Shown piece after piece: positions 42,022 to 52,690 of a DNA stretch of 64,000 nt; position 1 is the stretch's first letter, and each line of letters begins with the position of its first letter. Made by a program: the position numbers and the translations under genes. Source of the DNA: Plutella xylostella. Taxonomy: Eukaryota; Arthropoda; Insecta; Lepidoptera; Plutellidae. Location: NCBI RefSeq assembly GCF_932276165.1, contig NC_064008.1:7755001-7819000 (forward strand). The letters are read 5' to 3'. The notes beneath the pieces are model-generated. The model was not told the origin of the DNA, did not search any database, and saw nothing but the letters and a program-made list of their open reading frames with translations.

Positions 42022-42761
42022 GGCATAGTGTAATTTACGCCGCCAATTGAAAAAAAAAATGTTACTTCCGTTTGAAATAGTTTTGTCCCAAAAATGCCAC
42101 ATTTTACGGTCTCTACTTATAAAATTCTCGAAATACCCAGTACCCAGAATGTAGAAATTATTGTTGATGATACAGAAATCTGATACCTAGAAATTATATA
42201 AACGTGGATCAGATATTTAGGTAATGACGTTCATTTTATGTCAAAGATAATAATTTAACACATTACTGGGGAAAAAATCCAACAGAGTTTACAGAATTAA
42301 AAAAACGTAACAACTTAATAAAAGTACCCAGCTCAGTTATATTTTCCTTAGTAATAAGTATTTTGATAAATTTTCCTAAGCATCTATTTTTCACAAGCAA
42401 AATTAACTTTATAGCTTAAATGAAATAACGAAGTTTCTTTTGATAAAGCTAAGCAAAGTTAAGAAGACTGTGGCATAAAGTTGGTGTTAATTTCGAAATT
42501 TACATCATTATTTTTAACTACCGCCTGAAAACGTCGGTAATATAAAGCATTTTCTAAATTTTACAACATTTTATGTTTAATTTCAGTCACGATTCATGTT
42601 TTTTTTTATTTATAATTAATAATGTCATAAATTAATAATACCAATAAGACTGTTAATATCCATAGAAATAGGTATGTGTACCACGTAAGTTTCTCAAAAT
42701 TTGGTAAGTACAAAACTTAGATGGCGCTGATTTTTCAACAAAATAAATTAATAAGTAAGAC
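42022..42761. other. AT-rich spacer
   Basis: Nothing recognised. Confidence 0.5.
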
Positions 42762-42886
42762 CAGCGTGGTGGCAAATGGTCCAAGCTTAGGAAGGCAGTT
42801 TAGACCTTGGGGATATGCACAAAGGTTCCACTCGAGACAGCCAGGTGCAGGTACTTACACCGCCACAGAGAATAGAATAGAATAGT
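42762..42886 (+). mobile_element. SINE tail fragment
   Basis: CAGCGTGGTGGCAAATGGTC, GACCTTGGGGATATGCACAA, AGGTTCCACTCGAGACAGCC, ending GAGAATAGAATAGAATAG: the distal part of the SINE complete at 9022-9353. Confidence 0.8.
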
Positions 42887-43129
42887 AGGTGCTACTCTGT
42901 TATATCGTGAGGTGCACGTTAAATATAAAACAGCCAATCCAAATGGGAAGCCTTAAATAAGTTATATGGACCCTTCGGCACTGATGATTGTACAATGACT
43001 TGTATAATTTATGTAGGTATAAGGGGTGTAGAGTCGCGCTTCATATTGTATTCACACTGTACATATGTACAAATCATTATGTATATATTTCCTCTCTAGT
43101 TCCGTTCTTATTATTACCGTAAATCTTAG
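42887..43129. other. Spacer
   Basis: Nothing recognised. Confidence 0.4.
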
Positions 43130-43215
43130 ATTAACAATATCAACAAGATGGAGTGTCAGTGCAAAAGGAACGTCTCGACCAATAACACCCCACTTCCACC
43201 ACTGAATGAGTTCGT
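43130..43215 (+). repeat. Dispersed repeat core
   Basis: GATGGAGTGTCAGTGCAAAA, GGAACGTCTCGACCAATAAC and CACCCCACTTCCACCACTGA; same core as 590-670 (inverted) and 38250-38320. Confidence 0.65.
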
Positions 43216-43250
43216 TTAGAAGGTTTGTAACTTATTTTATTAATAATAGC

Positions 43251-43462
43251 TGTTTCCGCGAGCTTTGCTTCGCCTTAAGAAGTTTTCCCCTGGGAATTCC
43301 GGGATAAAAAGTAGCCCATGTTCTTTTCCAGTAGGTCGGTAGTAGCTAGACCATCTGTATACCAAATTTCATTCAAATCCGTTCAGTAGTTTTGGCGTGA
43401 AAGCGTAACAGACAAACAGACACAGTTACTTTCGCATTTATAATATTAGTTAGGATTAGGAT
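43251..43462 (+). mobile_element. Short lepidopteran repeat (TTAAAAAGTTTTCCC family)
   Basis: Full-length copy: AGCTGTTTCCGCGAGCTTTG to TTATAATATTAGTTAGGAT, with CAGTAGTTTTGGCGTGAAAG. Confidence 0.85.
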
Positions 43463-43559
43463 AGATACAATGGTTGTCATATAAACGGTTTAACAGTAAA
43501 CAAAATGCGAAAAGTTTTTTGCCTTGATCTTGTATGTGAAACACCATCTAGTTCATATT

Positions 43560-43810
43560 TTGTTCATCTAAGCCGTAAATGCATAAATTAAAGGTTGATT
43601 TGAGTCGAACCCTCCCAGGAAACGGCCATGGAATGCCTCCGCATACGGCTCGAGCAAAGAGCAATAGTTTTAGTGATGGTCAAATGGATGTTACTGAAAT
43701 TTATCGATATAATTTATGTTTATGTAATCTTAAACTTAATGTTAGTAATCTTGCTGTGTAACCTGTGTATGTGTTGTGTTAAGTAAATAAATAACTTATT
43801 TATCTATCTC
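43560..43810 (+). mobile_element. Possible retrotransposon 3' end
   Basis: A 60-codon frame ends at 43761 and is followed by TAAGTAAATAAATAACTTAT and a TTTATCTATC run. The polyA-like signal plus simple repeat suggests a non-LTR 3' end; the peptide (GNGHGMPPHTARAKSNSF...) matches no family I can name. Confidence 0.35.
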
Positions 43811-44011
43811 TATATTTTTAACCTCTTTCAAATTCGGTTTATCATAATTTAACCGACGCTAAAACCCCTTCATATTCAAATCTCAAAGTCGCATAACTTT
43901 TCAACGGCTACGCCGATTTCGATAAATTATGACTAAGAACACTTGGGGTAATTACCTCTATGACGCTAAAAAAACAAGAGAAAAATCGTAATAACGCAAT
44001 AATAATAATAA
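43811..44011. other. Spacer
   Basis: No feature recognised; a (AAT)n run at about 43998-44011 abuts the next element. Confidence 0.4.
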
Positions 44012-44490
44012 TACACTCACGGACAATGAAAAAGTTCCATTGAGAAAATCACCAGATTACTCCTAATCGAAAAAAAAACAAAACTGAATGAAGCCTTTTT
44101 AGTAGGGTAACGTAACGTACCTTGGGACGCTTGTACCTCGGGACATTGATTGTATTTAAAAAACCGGCTAAATAAACACATTAAAATTCTACCCTAGGCA
44201 TAGTATTTTACTCGCTTGGCAAAACTAGTGAGTCTCGTGATCATACCAGCATCGAGTGTGTGGTGAAAACAATATGAAGTTTTTTGGAGTCAAAAGTAGC
44301 TTTTGTATAGTTTTTTGTGTTGCTTTATCTCATTGAGGCATGCTCAAAATAAAGACATGGATGTCACGTATAACTTTTCAGTTATTTAATTTTATGACAT
44401 GGCAATTATCTGAAAGATTCCTAAATTAATAATAAAGATATTTAAATTTTGGTTAAATATTGCTTTTTTGTACCTTGGGACACGATTAAA

Positions 44491-44715
44491 TTTGTACCTT
44501 GGGACACTGTTTCCTATGGCTTTGTACTATGGAAAATGCAAACATCTAGATAACGCCTTATATCTCTGTTCTTATTAGTGCCAGAGTGAAACTAGACAGA
44601 AGAGAGTGAGAAGAGAGATGCAGTAAACCAATAAGAACAGAGATATAAGGCGTTATTTGGAAGTTTGCATTTTCCATAGTACAATGCTATAGGAAACAGT
44701 GTCCCAAGGTACAAA
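44491..44715. repeat. Long inverted repeat inside transposon A
   Basis: TTTGTACCTTGGGACACTGT through ATCTCTGTTCTTATT (44491-44576) pairs with 44631-44715 with few mismatches; loop about 53 nt with a GA-rich centre. It could be an older MITE nested in A or part of A's own structure. Confidence 0.85.
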
Positions 44716-45014
44716 CGTGTAACGTACCTTGGGTCAAAACAAGCATTTTTACTTTTATCTTAATTTAATAAAATCTGGCCACACTAAAGCTTTAGCACAA
44801 ATACTAGTGATAATAGATTATATATCCTACCGAATAAAGAAAATTTCACATTAATATCTTAGTTGTACGCTGCGATCTGGCGACCGGATGATGGCGGTAT
44901 AACCATCCAAAAACAGCTACACTAAATCCCATAGGCCGGCGATGGGCAGCAGCGTCACCGGCACGAAAAGTGTAGCCCTGCGATCACCAACCCGCATTGC
45001 CAAGCGTGGTGATT

Positions 45015-47420
45015 ATGGCAAAATCCTCCATGGAGTCACACCCAAAGCCCCGGCCCCCAGTTCCCGGCAGCCCTACTATTCCTGACTACGGCAGCGGTCT
45101 AGGTAACGGTAGGGCAGGGGGTGCGAAGAATCCCCGGGTTACGAATGGCTGCCATCAACGACTACAACTGGCGACATACAACGCACGGACACTGAGAGAG
45201 GACGAGAAGATGGTAGAACTCGAGGTAGAGCTTAGCAAAATAAAATGGGACATCTTAGGGCTATCAGAAGTCCGTAGAGAGGGCGAGGACACGATGACCC
45301 TGGAGTCCGGCCATATGCTCTACCATCGCGAGGGCGACCAACTGTCCCAAGGTGGCGTAGGATTCCTCGTCAACAAGACCCTTGTCAACAACGTAGTGGA
45401 GATCAGCAGTGTGTCGAATCGGGTAGCGTACCTAGTACTAAAACTAACCGAGAGGTATTCCTTGAAGGTCGTACAGGTATATGCACCAACCTCGGCATAC
45501 TCTGACACAGAAGTCGAAGCAGTATACGAAGATATCTCTAGAGCTATCAATTGTACTGCTAAGACCCAATACACCGTTGTGATGGGGGACTTCAACGCCA
45601 AAGTGGGAGTACAAGAATGCGACGAATCGAGGGTAGGACCTCATGGCTTTGGTAGCAGAAACCAGAGAGGGCAAATGCTTATTGACTTCCTCGAAAGGGA
45701 GGGGCTGTACTTGATGAATTCTTTCTTTGAGAAACAGCCCCAGAGGAAGTGGACATGGGCAAGCCCCGATGGTAGGACGAAAAACGAAATCGACTTCATT
45801 ATGACTGACAAGCGGCACATATTCAGAGATGTCTCAGTGATCAATAGGTTTAAAACTGGGAGTGATCACCGACTTCTCCGAGGTACTCTGAATATTAACT
45901 TCAAGCTGGAGAGGAGACGTCTGGTGAAGTCGACCCATCGTCCCACACTGCACCAAATTAGAGCTGGCAACACCAGCTTCCAGAGAGAACTACAGAGCCG
46001 ATTCGAATCGCTGGAAACCACTACGGATATTGACGCGACTACAATCCAAATAGTGAAGGCTCTTCGTGAGGTGGGCCACAGACATTTTAGCATGAGAAGC
46101 AAAAGCAAGGAGTCTAAACTTTCAAGCGAGACACTCGAGCTTATGAGGCAGAGACGCGAATTTCCGTCGGCAGGTGCCACTTCGTCAGAACTACGGGTAC
46201 TCAACAAGCGTATAAAGAAGCTGATACGAAGAGATCTCCGTCGCTCCAACACACGCGCCATAGAAGCAGCAATTGAGCAAAATCGGGGGTCAAAAGTCTT
46301 CGTTCAGCAACTTGGGAGAAGCCACTTGACGAAGTTGAAGTCTGCAGATGGTAATATCGTTGCCTCTAAGCCGGAGGTTCTTGCCGAAATTGAAGGTTTT
46401 TACGGACAACTTTATGCTTCACACGCGCAGAAGCCTGTGGCTCAGCTCACCGATTCCAGAGCGCCACTAATACGCCACTACACTGACGACATCCCTGACG
46501 TCGACATAGGTGAGATTAGGATAGCCCTTGAGCAGCTTAAAAACAACAAGGCTCCGGGTGAAGACGGAATTACTACAGAGCTTCTGAAAGCTGGAGGTAT
46601 TGCAATCCTCGAACAGCTCCAGAGGCTCTTCAATTCGGTTCTTCACAATGGCATTACACCGGAAGCATGGTCTGAGAGCGTCGTGGTATTGTTCTTTAAG
46701 AAGGGTGACAAAACCCTTCTGAAGAACTATAGACCGATCTCGCTTTTAAGCCATGTATACAAGCTGTTCTCAAGGGTTATCACGAACCGTCTTGCCCAAA
46801 AGTTAGACGAGTTTCAGCCCCCAGAGCAGGCTGGGTTTCGAAAAGGCTTTAGTACAATAGACCACATCCACACAGTAAGGCAGATTATACAGAAGACCGA
46901 AGAGTATAATCAGCCTCTGTGTCTAGCCTTTGTGGACTATGAAAAAGCCTTCGACTCCATCGAGACCTGTCCAGTTTTGGAATCCTTGCAGAGATGCCAA
47001 ATCGATTGGCGCTATATCGAGGTGTTGAGATGTCTGTACAATGCCGCTACTATGACTGTCCAAGTACAGGACCACAAGACAAGACCTATCCAACTGCAAC
47101 GTGGAGTGAGACAGGGGGATGTGATATCTCCGAAACTGTTCACCAATGCATTGGAAGATGTCTTTAAGACGTTGGACTGGAAAGGACATGGCATATGTAT
47201 AAATGGCGAGTACATGTCACACCTCCGCTTCGCGGACGACATCGTTATTATGGCAGAATCTCTGCAAGAACTCAGCTGGATGCTAAGTGGCCTAAATGCT
47301 GCTTCCCGACGTGTTGGCCTCGGTATGAACTTGGACAAGACGAAAGTCATGTACAATGCTCACATCAAACCGGAGCCGGTCGCCGTTGGTGAGGCAACAA
47401 TCGAAGTTGTGCAAGAATAG
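45015..47420 (+). pseudogene. RTE ORF, first part: endonuclease and RT up to the B insertion
   Basis: About 800 codons from ATG at 45015. Endonuclease: LQLATYNARTLREDEK near residue 50, SEVRR, GDFNAKVG near 195, GSDHRLL near 280. RT: KNYRPISLLSHVYKLFSRVI, GFRKGFSTIDHIHTVRQ, FVDYEKAFDSIE (catalytic Asp), GVRQGDVISPKLF, and FADD at about residues 739-742. The reading frame then meets a TAG (47418-47420) made of the TA duplication plus the first G of transposon B. So the protein ends about 190 residues early, after the RT catalytic core and before the C-terminal domain. Otherwise the coding sequence is undamaged. Confidence 0.93.
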
Positions 47421-49563
47421 GGCAAAACACCCAGTAACTGACCATGTGCCAGTAACTGACCACCTTCCTCTTCAACTCCAATAAATAAGAAATATAGCCA
47501 AGCAGGGCCATCTAGTGAAAATCCAGTCTATTTTGTGGTTCATTGAGAGCATTACTGATACAAGAGATTTTGTCAGCCGCCAACAGATGGATAGTGAGCG
47601 ATCGAAAAAGTTCAGTTGGCGCGCGAACCGAGTAATTTGCAGTTGTGACTAACGTATTTGTTAAGGTAAGTGAATTTTTTGATCGTAAAATTTGCCATGA
47701 AAAAAATTGAAATCATTGAAAGAAAAAATTATACCATATAGATTTAATTATAAAGATTACGTTTTTGATAAGATTCAGCTTGTTATTTCCCGTTTGATTG
47801 TTTTTAATGGGGTGGACAGTTACTGGACGACAAAACAGCGATTTTCCAATAACTGACCACCTATGTCGGTTATTGGGATTTTTGGTTGAAGCTGAATTTA
47901 GGCAAAATAAGAACGTAATATTAAAGCTCATATGTGCCATTTTCTTGTGTCAAAATATGAGCATTCTATCTTCACTCCTTCCATTTACTGACATAGGTGG
48001 TCAGTTATTGGGTAAATTGGTGGTCAGTTACTGGTATTATTATATATGATATATTTTTACAGCTTTCAGCGAGATGAAGAAGCGCCAAGATAGCAAAAAA
48101 AGTATAGAAAAGGCAATTCCACTTGTCTGAGACAAACTAGGATCAACAAGACATTCCAAAATAATTCAGGGTGACATGCAAGCACCTTTTAAAATATAGA
48201 GAATTCAAACACAAAGTCCAAGTTTGTTCCAGATTCTTTAAGTTGTTACCACGACCAAGCCAGCCCCAGCCATTTGGAACCGATAGCACAACTATCCGGA
48301 ATCCACTGGAAACGCTATACTATCATTGGCAGACACATTAGTCCAGCAGCGGAAAATGCAGAAAGTACAGCGATGTTCTGCTTCAGTGACGCCTCTTCAA
48401 CGAGGCAAAGATTCCCTGTCCCCCTTGCAGAAATGACTACTCCTGTCTTTGGCCAAATACTTACCTACGAAAGCACGTTTCAACAGCATCCTAAATATTC
48501 CAGTTGAATCCTCAACAAAGTCATTGAAATCCCCTTCGTCAAGGCATCCATCTTGGTATCCTAAAAAACCAACCCCTAATATCTGATTCGGTCATAATTA
48601 CAATGGCTAGCCTCAATGACTCTTTTAGCCGCACTGAAAGTCTCCGGGTGGGGTTTCAGCAATAATGAAAACCATCTGTCTCTGGTCCTACATCCTTGAA
48701 AGGACCGGCGGGGAAAGGGCCTGCTTTTCCGGCGGGGAATTTATGTTTTCCCAGGCCGACAATACAATCCGCCACGATTCCTCCTCCTCATCAGTTGATA
48801 CCGAATATGGAAAAGACCGGCTTTAGCGCTTGGATTCGCTACATTATATTTAAGAAAATGCTCGTTTCTGGCACCATGAATGCTTCATGGGCCTGTCCCA
48901 CTGATCCTGGCTTGTTCCGGACAAACAACATCGCCCTTTCTGTGATTTATCTGAAGGTACTACATTGGGGCCACTGAATCTCCCTGAAAGCTGTAATTTT
49001 AAAATGTGTGTTCACTATGTGCATGTGTGTTGATTCCTTTGTTTTTAGTAGGTATTTAACAAAAATGCATAATCTTGTGTTTTTAATAAATAAATGGTTG
49101 AATATTAGGATAAGATATCATTTAAATTATGCATTAATCTGATTAATTAATTTAATGCACTTTTCAGTTAAGAAACCTTGAGCAAAAGTGATGTGTCACA
49201 CATTAAAAGAGACCAGAGGATCGGTACTATTACATGAAGTAGTCAAATAAATAAATAATAATAAGATTTAATCATTATTCCATTTTTAAACCATTTTAAA
49301 TTGGTGGTCAGTTACTGGCATCGAGTGTGGTCAGTTACTAGATTTTAGTGGTCAGTTACTGGGAAAATCACTACTTTTTTTTTGCGAAAATATATAAAAA
49401 AATGAGTAACTTCTACATGTTTGCTATTTACTCAGGAGTGTAGCGCTGTTATTCTAGTTTCTAAAACAAAAATCGGATTTAATAAGCGATAAGAATTGAG
49501 TCCGCTACAAATAAATTACTGGAACAACTCCCTTAAGGTGGTCAGTTACTGGGTGTTTTGCCC
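47420..49563. mobile_element. DNA transposon B, GGGCAAAACACCC termini, TA duplication
   Basis: Perfect 25-bp inverted ends (GGGCAAAACACCCAGTAACT and the next five bases), TA at 47418-47419 and 49564-49565, 2144 bp. The RTE copy at 5316-5317 is the empty site. CCAGTAACTGACCA or its complement occurs about ten times (47431, 47447, 47814, 47848, 47998, 48018, 49303, 49328, 49346, 49538), mostly near the ends. It retains gene-like signals (next entry) but no intact transposase. Confidence 0.95.
47640..48130 (+). pseudogene. Remnant transposase gene start of B: exon, GT-AG intron, ATG
   Basis: TTAAG|GTAAGT at 47661-47671 is a consensus donor; ATATTTTTACAG ending at 48062 is a consensus acceptor. 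Eleven bases on, ATG (48074) opens MKKRQDSKKSIEKAIPLV, then a stop. A basic start followed by an IEKAI-LV helix resembles the first helix of the pipsqueak-type DNA-binding domain in pogo/CENP-B-like transposases (family knowledge). The later sequence has frames of 77 and 93 codons (48274-48507, 48696-48977) with no DDE motif I can see. Low confidence in the family. Confidence 0.4.
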
Positions 49564-49565
49564 TA

Positions 49566-50142
49566 TGTCTACCTCGGGCAGACTATTCGGCTAGGCAGAA
49601 GCAACTTCGACAAGGAGGCTGCAAGGCGCATCCAACTGGGTTGGGCTGCATTCGGGAAACTTCGTCACATATTCTCCTCGGCCATTCCTCAGAGCCTGAA
49701 GACAAAAGTCTTCAACCAGTGCGTCCTGCCAGTGATGACGTATGGTGCAGAGACGTGGACACTGACGGTAGGACTGGTCCACCGATTTAAAGTCGCTCAG
49801 CGTGCTATGGAGAGAGCTATGCTTGGGGTTTCTCTGATGGATCGTATCAGAAATAAGGTTATCCGTCAGAGGACTAAGGTTACCGACATAGCTGTCAAAA
49901 TATGCAAGCTGAAGTGGCAGTGGGCTGGTCATATCTGCCGAAGAACCGATAACCGTTGGGGTAGACGAGTTCTCGAGTGGAGACCACGAACAGGCAAACG
50001 CAGCGTGGGACGCCCTCCTGCCCGCTGGACTGACGACCTTAGGCGGGTGGCGGGTAGTGGTTGGATGAGGAAGGCCGAGGACCGAGTGTTGTGGCGCTCC
50101 TTGGGAGAGGCCTATGTCCAGCAGTGGATGATTATTGGCTGA
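49566..50142 (+). pseudogene. RTE ORF, second part: C-terminal region
   Basis: The frame resumes directly after the TA duplication (YVYLGQTIRLGRS) and runs 192 codons to the stop after WMIIG: KLKWQWAGHICRRTDNRWG, WRPRTGKRSVGRPPARW, DDLRRVAGSGWMRKAEDRV. Intact sequence, but cut off from its RT by transposon B and lacking its own start. Confidence 0.92.
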
Positions 50143-50369
50143 TGATGATGACGCTGCGATAGCTTCATTCAAAGTTGGGGTAGTCGAAAATGTCCCTAGG
50201 TACGTTACGTTACCCTACATTAAACGGAGCATCAGAATATTAGCAACCATGCTCGTAAATATTTTGTTCAAATTTCCTATTCAATGTTTTAAAAATTTAG
50301 GCCAAATTGGTCTGCATTTTTTAAGTGGAATTATTTATTTATTTATTTGCCCGTGAGTGTATAAAAACT

Positions 50370-50644
50370 GTGACGACCGAATGGCGTAGTGGTTAGTGAC
50401 CCTGACTACTGAGCCGATGGTCCCGGGTTCGATTCCCGGCCGGGGCAGATATTTGTTTAAATACAGATATTTGTTCTCAGGTCTTGGATGTGCCCGTAAA
50501 ATGGCAATAGGCCCGCCCCCTATTACATTGGGACTAACATAACACTCTGACGAAAAGTGGGTGCAGCAATGCACCTCTGCCTACCCCGCAAGGGAGTACA
50601 TTAGTACAAGGCGTGAGTGCGTGTTTTTTTTTTTTTTTTTTTTT
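50370..50644 (+). mobile_element. SINE, tRNA-headed, type 1, with 11-bp duplication
   Basis: Full copy ending in a T run of about 22. GTATAAAAACT flanks it at 50359-50369 and 50645-50655. The duplication includes the last base of the CACTCACGG MITE, so the SINE landed after that MITE. Confidence 0.95.
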
Positions 50645-50655
50645 GTATAAAAACT

Positions 50656-50945
50656 TTGCAGAATTTTTCATTACAGTTTTAAAGTAATAAAGGATAAGAA
50701 TCCAATACACCTTCCAAAACCTACCAACAATAGTTTTATTACCTAATACTACTATTTTAATCCTATCTCACAATACCTACATCACACACAGAGAGTGGAA
50801 TATTGAACCCTATAACACAGATAAATTAAGCTGATAAGATAATCGGAACCCAACCACACTCAGGGTTTCTACTGGATAATTTATACCGCAAACTATGGGA
50901 GCCCTACTCCGACTTCACGATTTTATTGCATAATTTACTTTTTAT
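50656..50945. other. AT-rich spacer
   Basis: Nothing recognised. Confidence 0.5.
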
Positions 50946-50948
50946 TTA

Positions 50949-51104
50949 GTGCCAATTTCTCCATTCTCGGTTAGAGCATAACCAAGTAGTACCTAGTGGT
51001 TAACTTTTGACACATCTGTCATGAATTTTATATGGAGATGACGTTTAGTTTATAAATCAATCCCTGTCGGTTAGGTAGATAACCGACAATGGAGCAATTG
51101 GCAC
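50949..51104. mobile_element. Harbinger-like MITE, GTGCCAATTTCTCC family
   Basis: GTGCCAATTTCTCCATTCTC to AATGGAGCAATTGGCAC, with TTA duplications at 50946-50948 and 51105-51107. 156 bp foldback, 3-bp TTA fits PIF/Harbinger. Confidence 0.9.
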
Positions 51105-51107
51105 TTA

Positions 51108-52564
51108 ATATTTAACTGATACAGAGAGAGGTGTTCTGAGTTAGAAGTTTGTATTTGCGTTTCTGATGGTGGCACTATATAAGGCATACCTCTATACGCA
51201 AAATTAACACTAACTCTTTTCTATTAGAAAGCTTTTTCCAAAAACTGCCAGCAAAAATAACGCTCGTCGTGCTAATGCAATTTTAGAACCTGTTTTTTTT
51301 AAATGTATTTTTAATAGTTATAGGTACCTGCATACATACCAGGAATTAAAACCCGATCATTAACTTCTAGTAACTGCATATTATATGGTTACGATGTTGC
51401 CACATGTTATATAATTTGTACACTAATATAATTTTGTACTTTAAGTTCTAAACTATATAATCCGTGATATCGAAGTGGACCACCAGGCATGTCAATCAGA
51501 TACCACAATCATTAGCTTTGATTCACTCTTATCTGCCCGAAATTTCTGCTAAATTCGGAGCTTCGGCCTACGCAGATGCTTTGTTTCCTTCCCTCCCCTA
51601 TGAAGGGAAGGTGATATAAGTTCTACTTAAACAACTGAACCGGGCATAGGTCGTGTCGTACCAAGAAATGAAAGCACTGGTTTGTGACAGACTGCTGTGG
51701 CGGGATCTACACCGAAAGTGAAATAAGAAGAAGAAACAGCTGAACATGAAAATCCATATAAGAGGTACAAAATATAAAGATACCGGAGAGCTTAAAGTGT
51801 ATTCAATCAACATTATCGCAATTTTAATAAATAGCAAACTTTTCTATCAGGAAATTCGGGAATAACTCAACAGGTAATCCGCTACATTCAAACTGAAATT
51901 CAATGTAATTGAAGAGGTTAAAAAGGCAAAATAACAAGTTTAAACAAAGACATTTCGTTTCACAAAGAAATATGGGTCGCCTACATTAAATTTCATCGAC
52001 ACATAGCCATCTCATCCTTACACTACCGCACCGCAAACTTACACGTACCTACTGTAACGCCTTTAACACAATGATCTTAAGTTCAAAATCACGTAAAGAA
52101 AGATTGAAGACAAAATTTGCAGTCCCATACACCTATGAACTTAAAAGCAGCTGCGGTAGTAAAAATGAGTAAGCGCTTTGAAAAATAGACCTTAAAAGAC
52201 ATGTGAGGTTACCATCGTCCAGTTTTATTTGCAAGGTTATTGTAGTTTTACGCTTAAGAGATAGAAGTGTTAACTGTCCGGTTATAAAGTGTGAAATTGA
52301 ATAGCAGGGCGAGTGCAGCGAATGTGAGAATTTGCACAGATGACTGGACACGAAGAAGTAACCGAATTAGAAAAAGGTTTTCTGAATTAAGCGAGGCGAG
52401 GCTAGCGTAAGGTCTTTCAATGGATTCTAGTTTTGTTCGCAAGTGAAGTGTGAAGTCGAGCGAATTAATTTGTTCTTATGTAAGGTGCACGGAGGGACCT
52501 ACGTTTGATGGCTATGTATTTAGGTGCTGAGGTGGACAACCATGCAGTATATTATTTATGAAGT
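51108..52564. other. Spacer
   Basis: 1.46 kb with no repeat family or coding region that I can recognise. Confidence 0.5.
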
Positions 52565-52690
52565 CTAGTTCTCGAGCGCAGCGTTGGGCTACAGCGAGAT
52601 GAAAGGACGCCGGACGATCTAGTCAAGTCCGCGGGGAAGCACTAGATGCGGGCCGCCTCCGATCGGACATGGTAGAAAATATTTTGGAGT
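52565..52690 (+). pseudogene. Degraded RTE-like C-terminal fragment
   Basis: AGATGAAAGGACGCCGGACG, TCTAGTCAAGTCCGCGGGGA and TAGATGCGGGCCGCCTCCGA resemble the R-RPP-RW-DDLVKVAG-WMRAA segment of RTE C-termini after several mutations. GC-rich against its surroundings. Confidence 0.45.

Larger units (their letters stand above)
44877..50150 (+). mobile_element. Full-length RTE retrotransposon, split by transposon B
   Basis: Bounded by a perfect 10-bp duplication ACGCTGCGAT (44867-44876 and 50151-50160). 5' UTR CTGGCGACCGGATGATGGCG, one ORF with endonuclease and RT, and a short TGATGATGATG tail, as in RTE elements. About 3.13 kb when transposon B is discounted. Inserted in transposon A. Confidence 0.95.
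44105..50215. mobile_element. DNA transposon A, GGGTAACGTAACGTACC termini, TA duplication
   Basis: Inverted ends (44105-44129 and 50191-50215) agree over about 25 bp with one mismatch; TA at 44103-44104 and 50216-50217. Without the RTE it is about 827 bp. The motif GTACCTTGGGACA or its complement occurs about seven times (44117, 44131, 44470, 44494, 44700, 44724, 50190). The interior folds into about 86-bp arms. No transposase. The related MITE at 63087 shows the empty site (TA at 63363-63364). Confidence 0.9.
44014..50359. mobile_element. CACTCACGG MITE, outermost layer of a four-level nest
   Basis: Left part CACTCACGGACAATGAAAAA through ACCAGATTACTCC (44014-44102), right part GGAGCATCAGAATATTAGC through GCCCGTGAGTG (50218-50359), TA on each outer side. 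The two halves match the copy at 63087-63499 in order. Everything between is transposon A with its cargo. Confidence 0.85.

Noticed and set aside
45320..46261. Minus-strand frames of 90-130 codons across the RTE, and the matching ones at 4403-5684 and 49591-50172
   Set aside because: Antisense shadows of the RTE coding frame; they repeat in every RTE copy.
48274..48977. Intact transposase in transposon B
   Set aside because: Two separate frames of 77 and 93 codons with no DDE motif or helix-turn-helix that I can see; at most a decayed remnant.
52100..52450. Overlapping minus-strand frames of 60-70 codons
   Set aside because: No motif, no consistent frame and no repeat relation; most likely chance.
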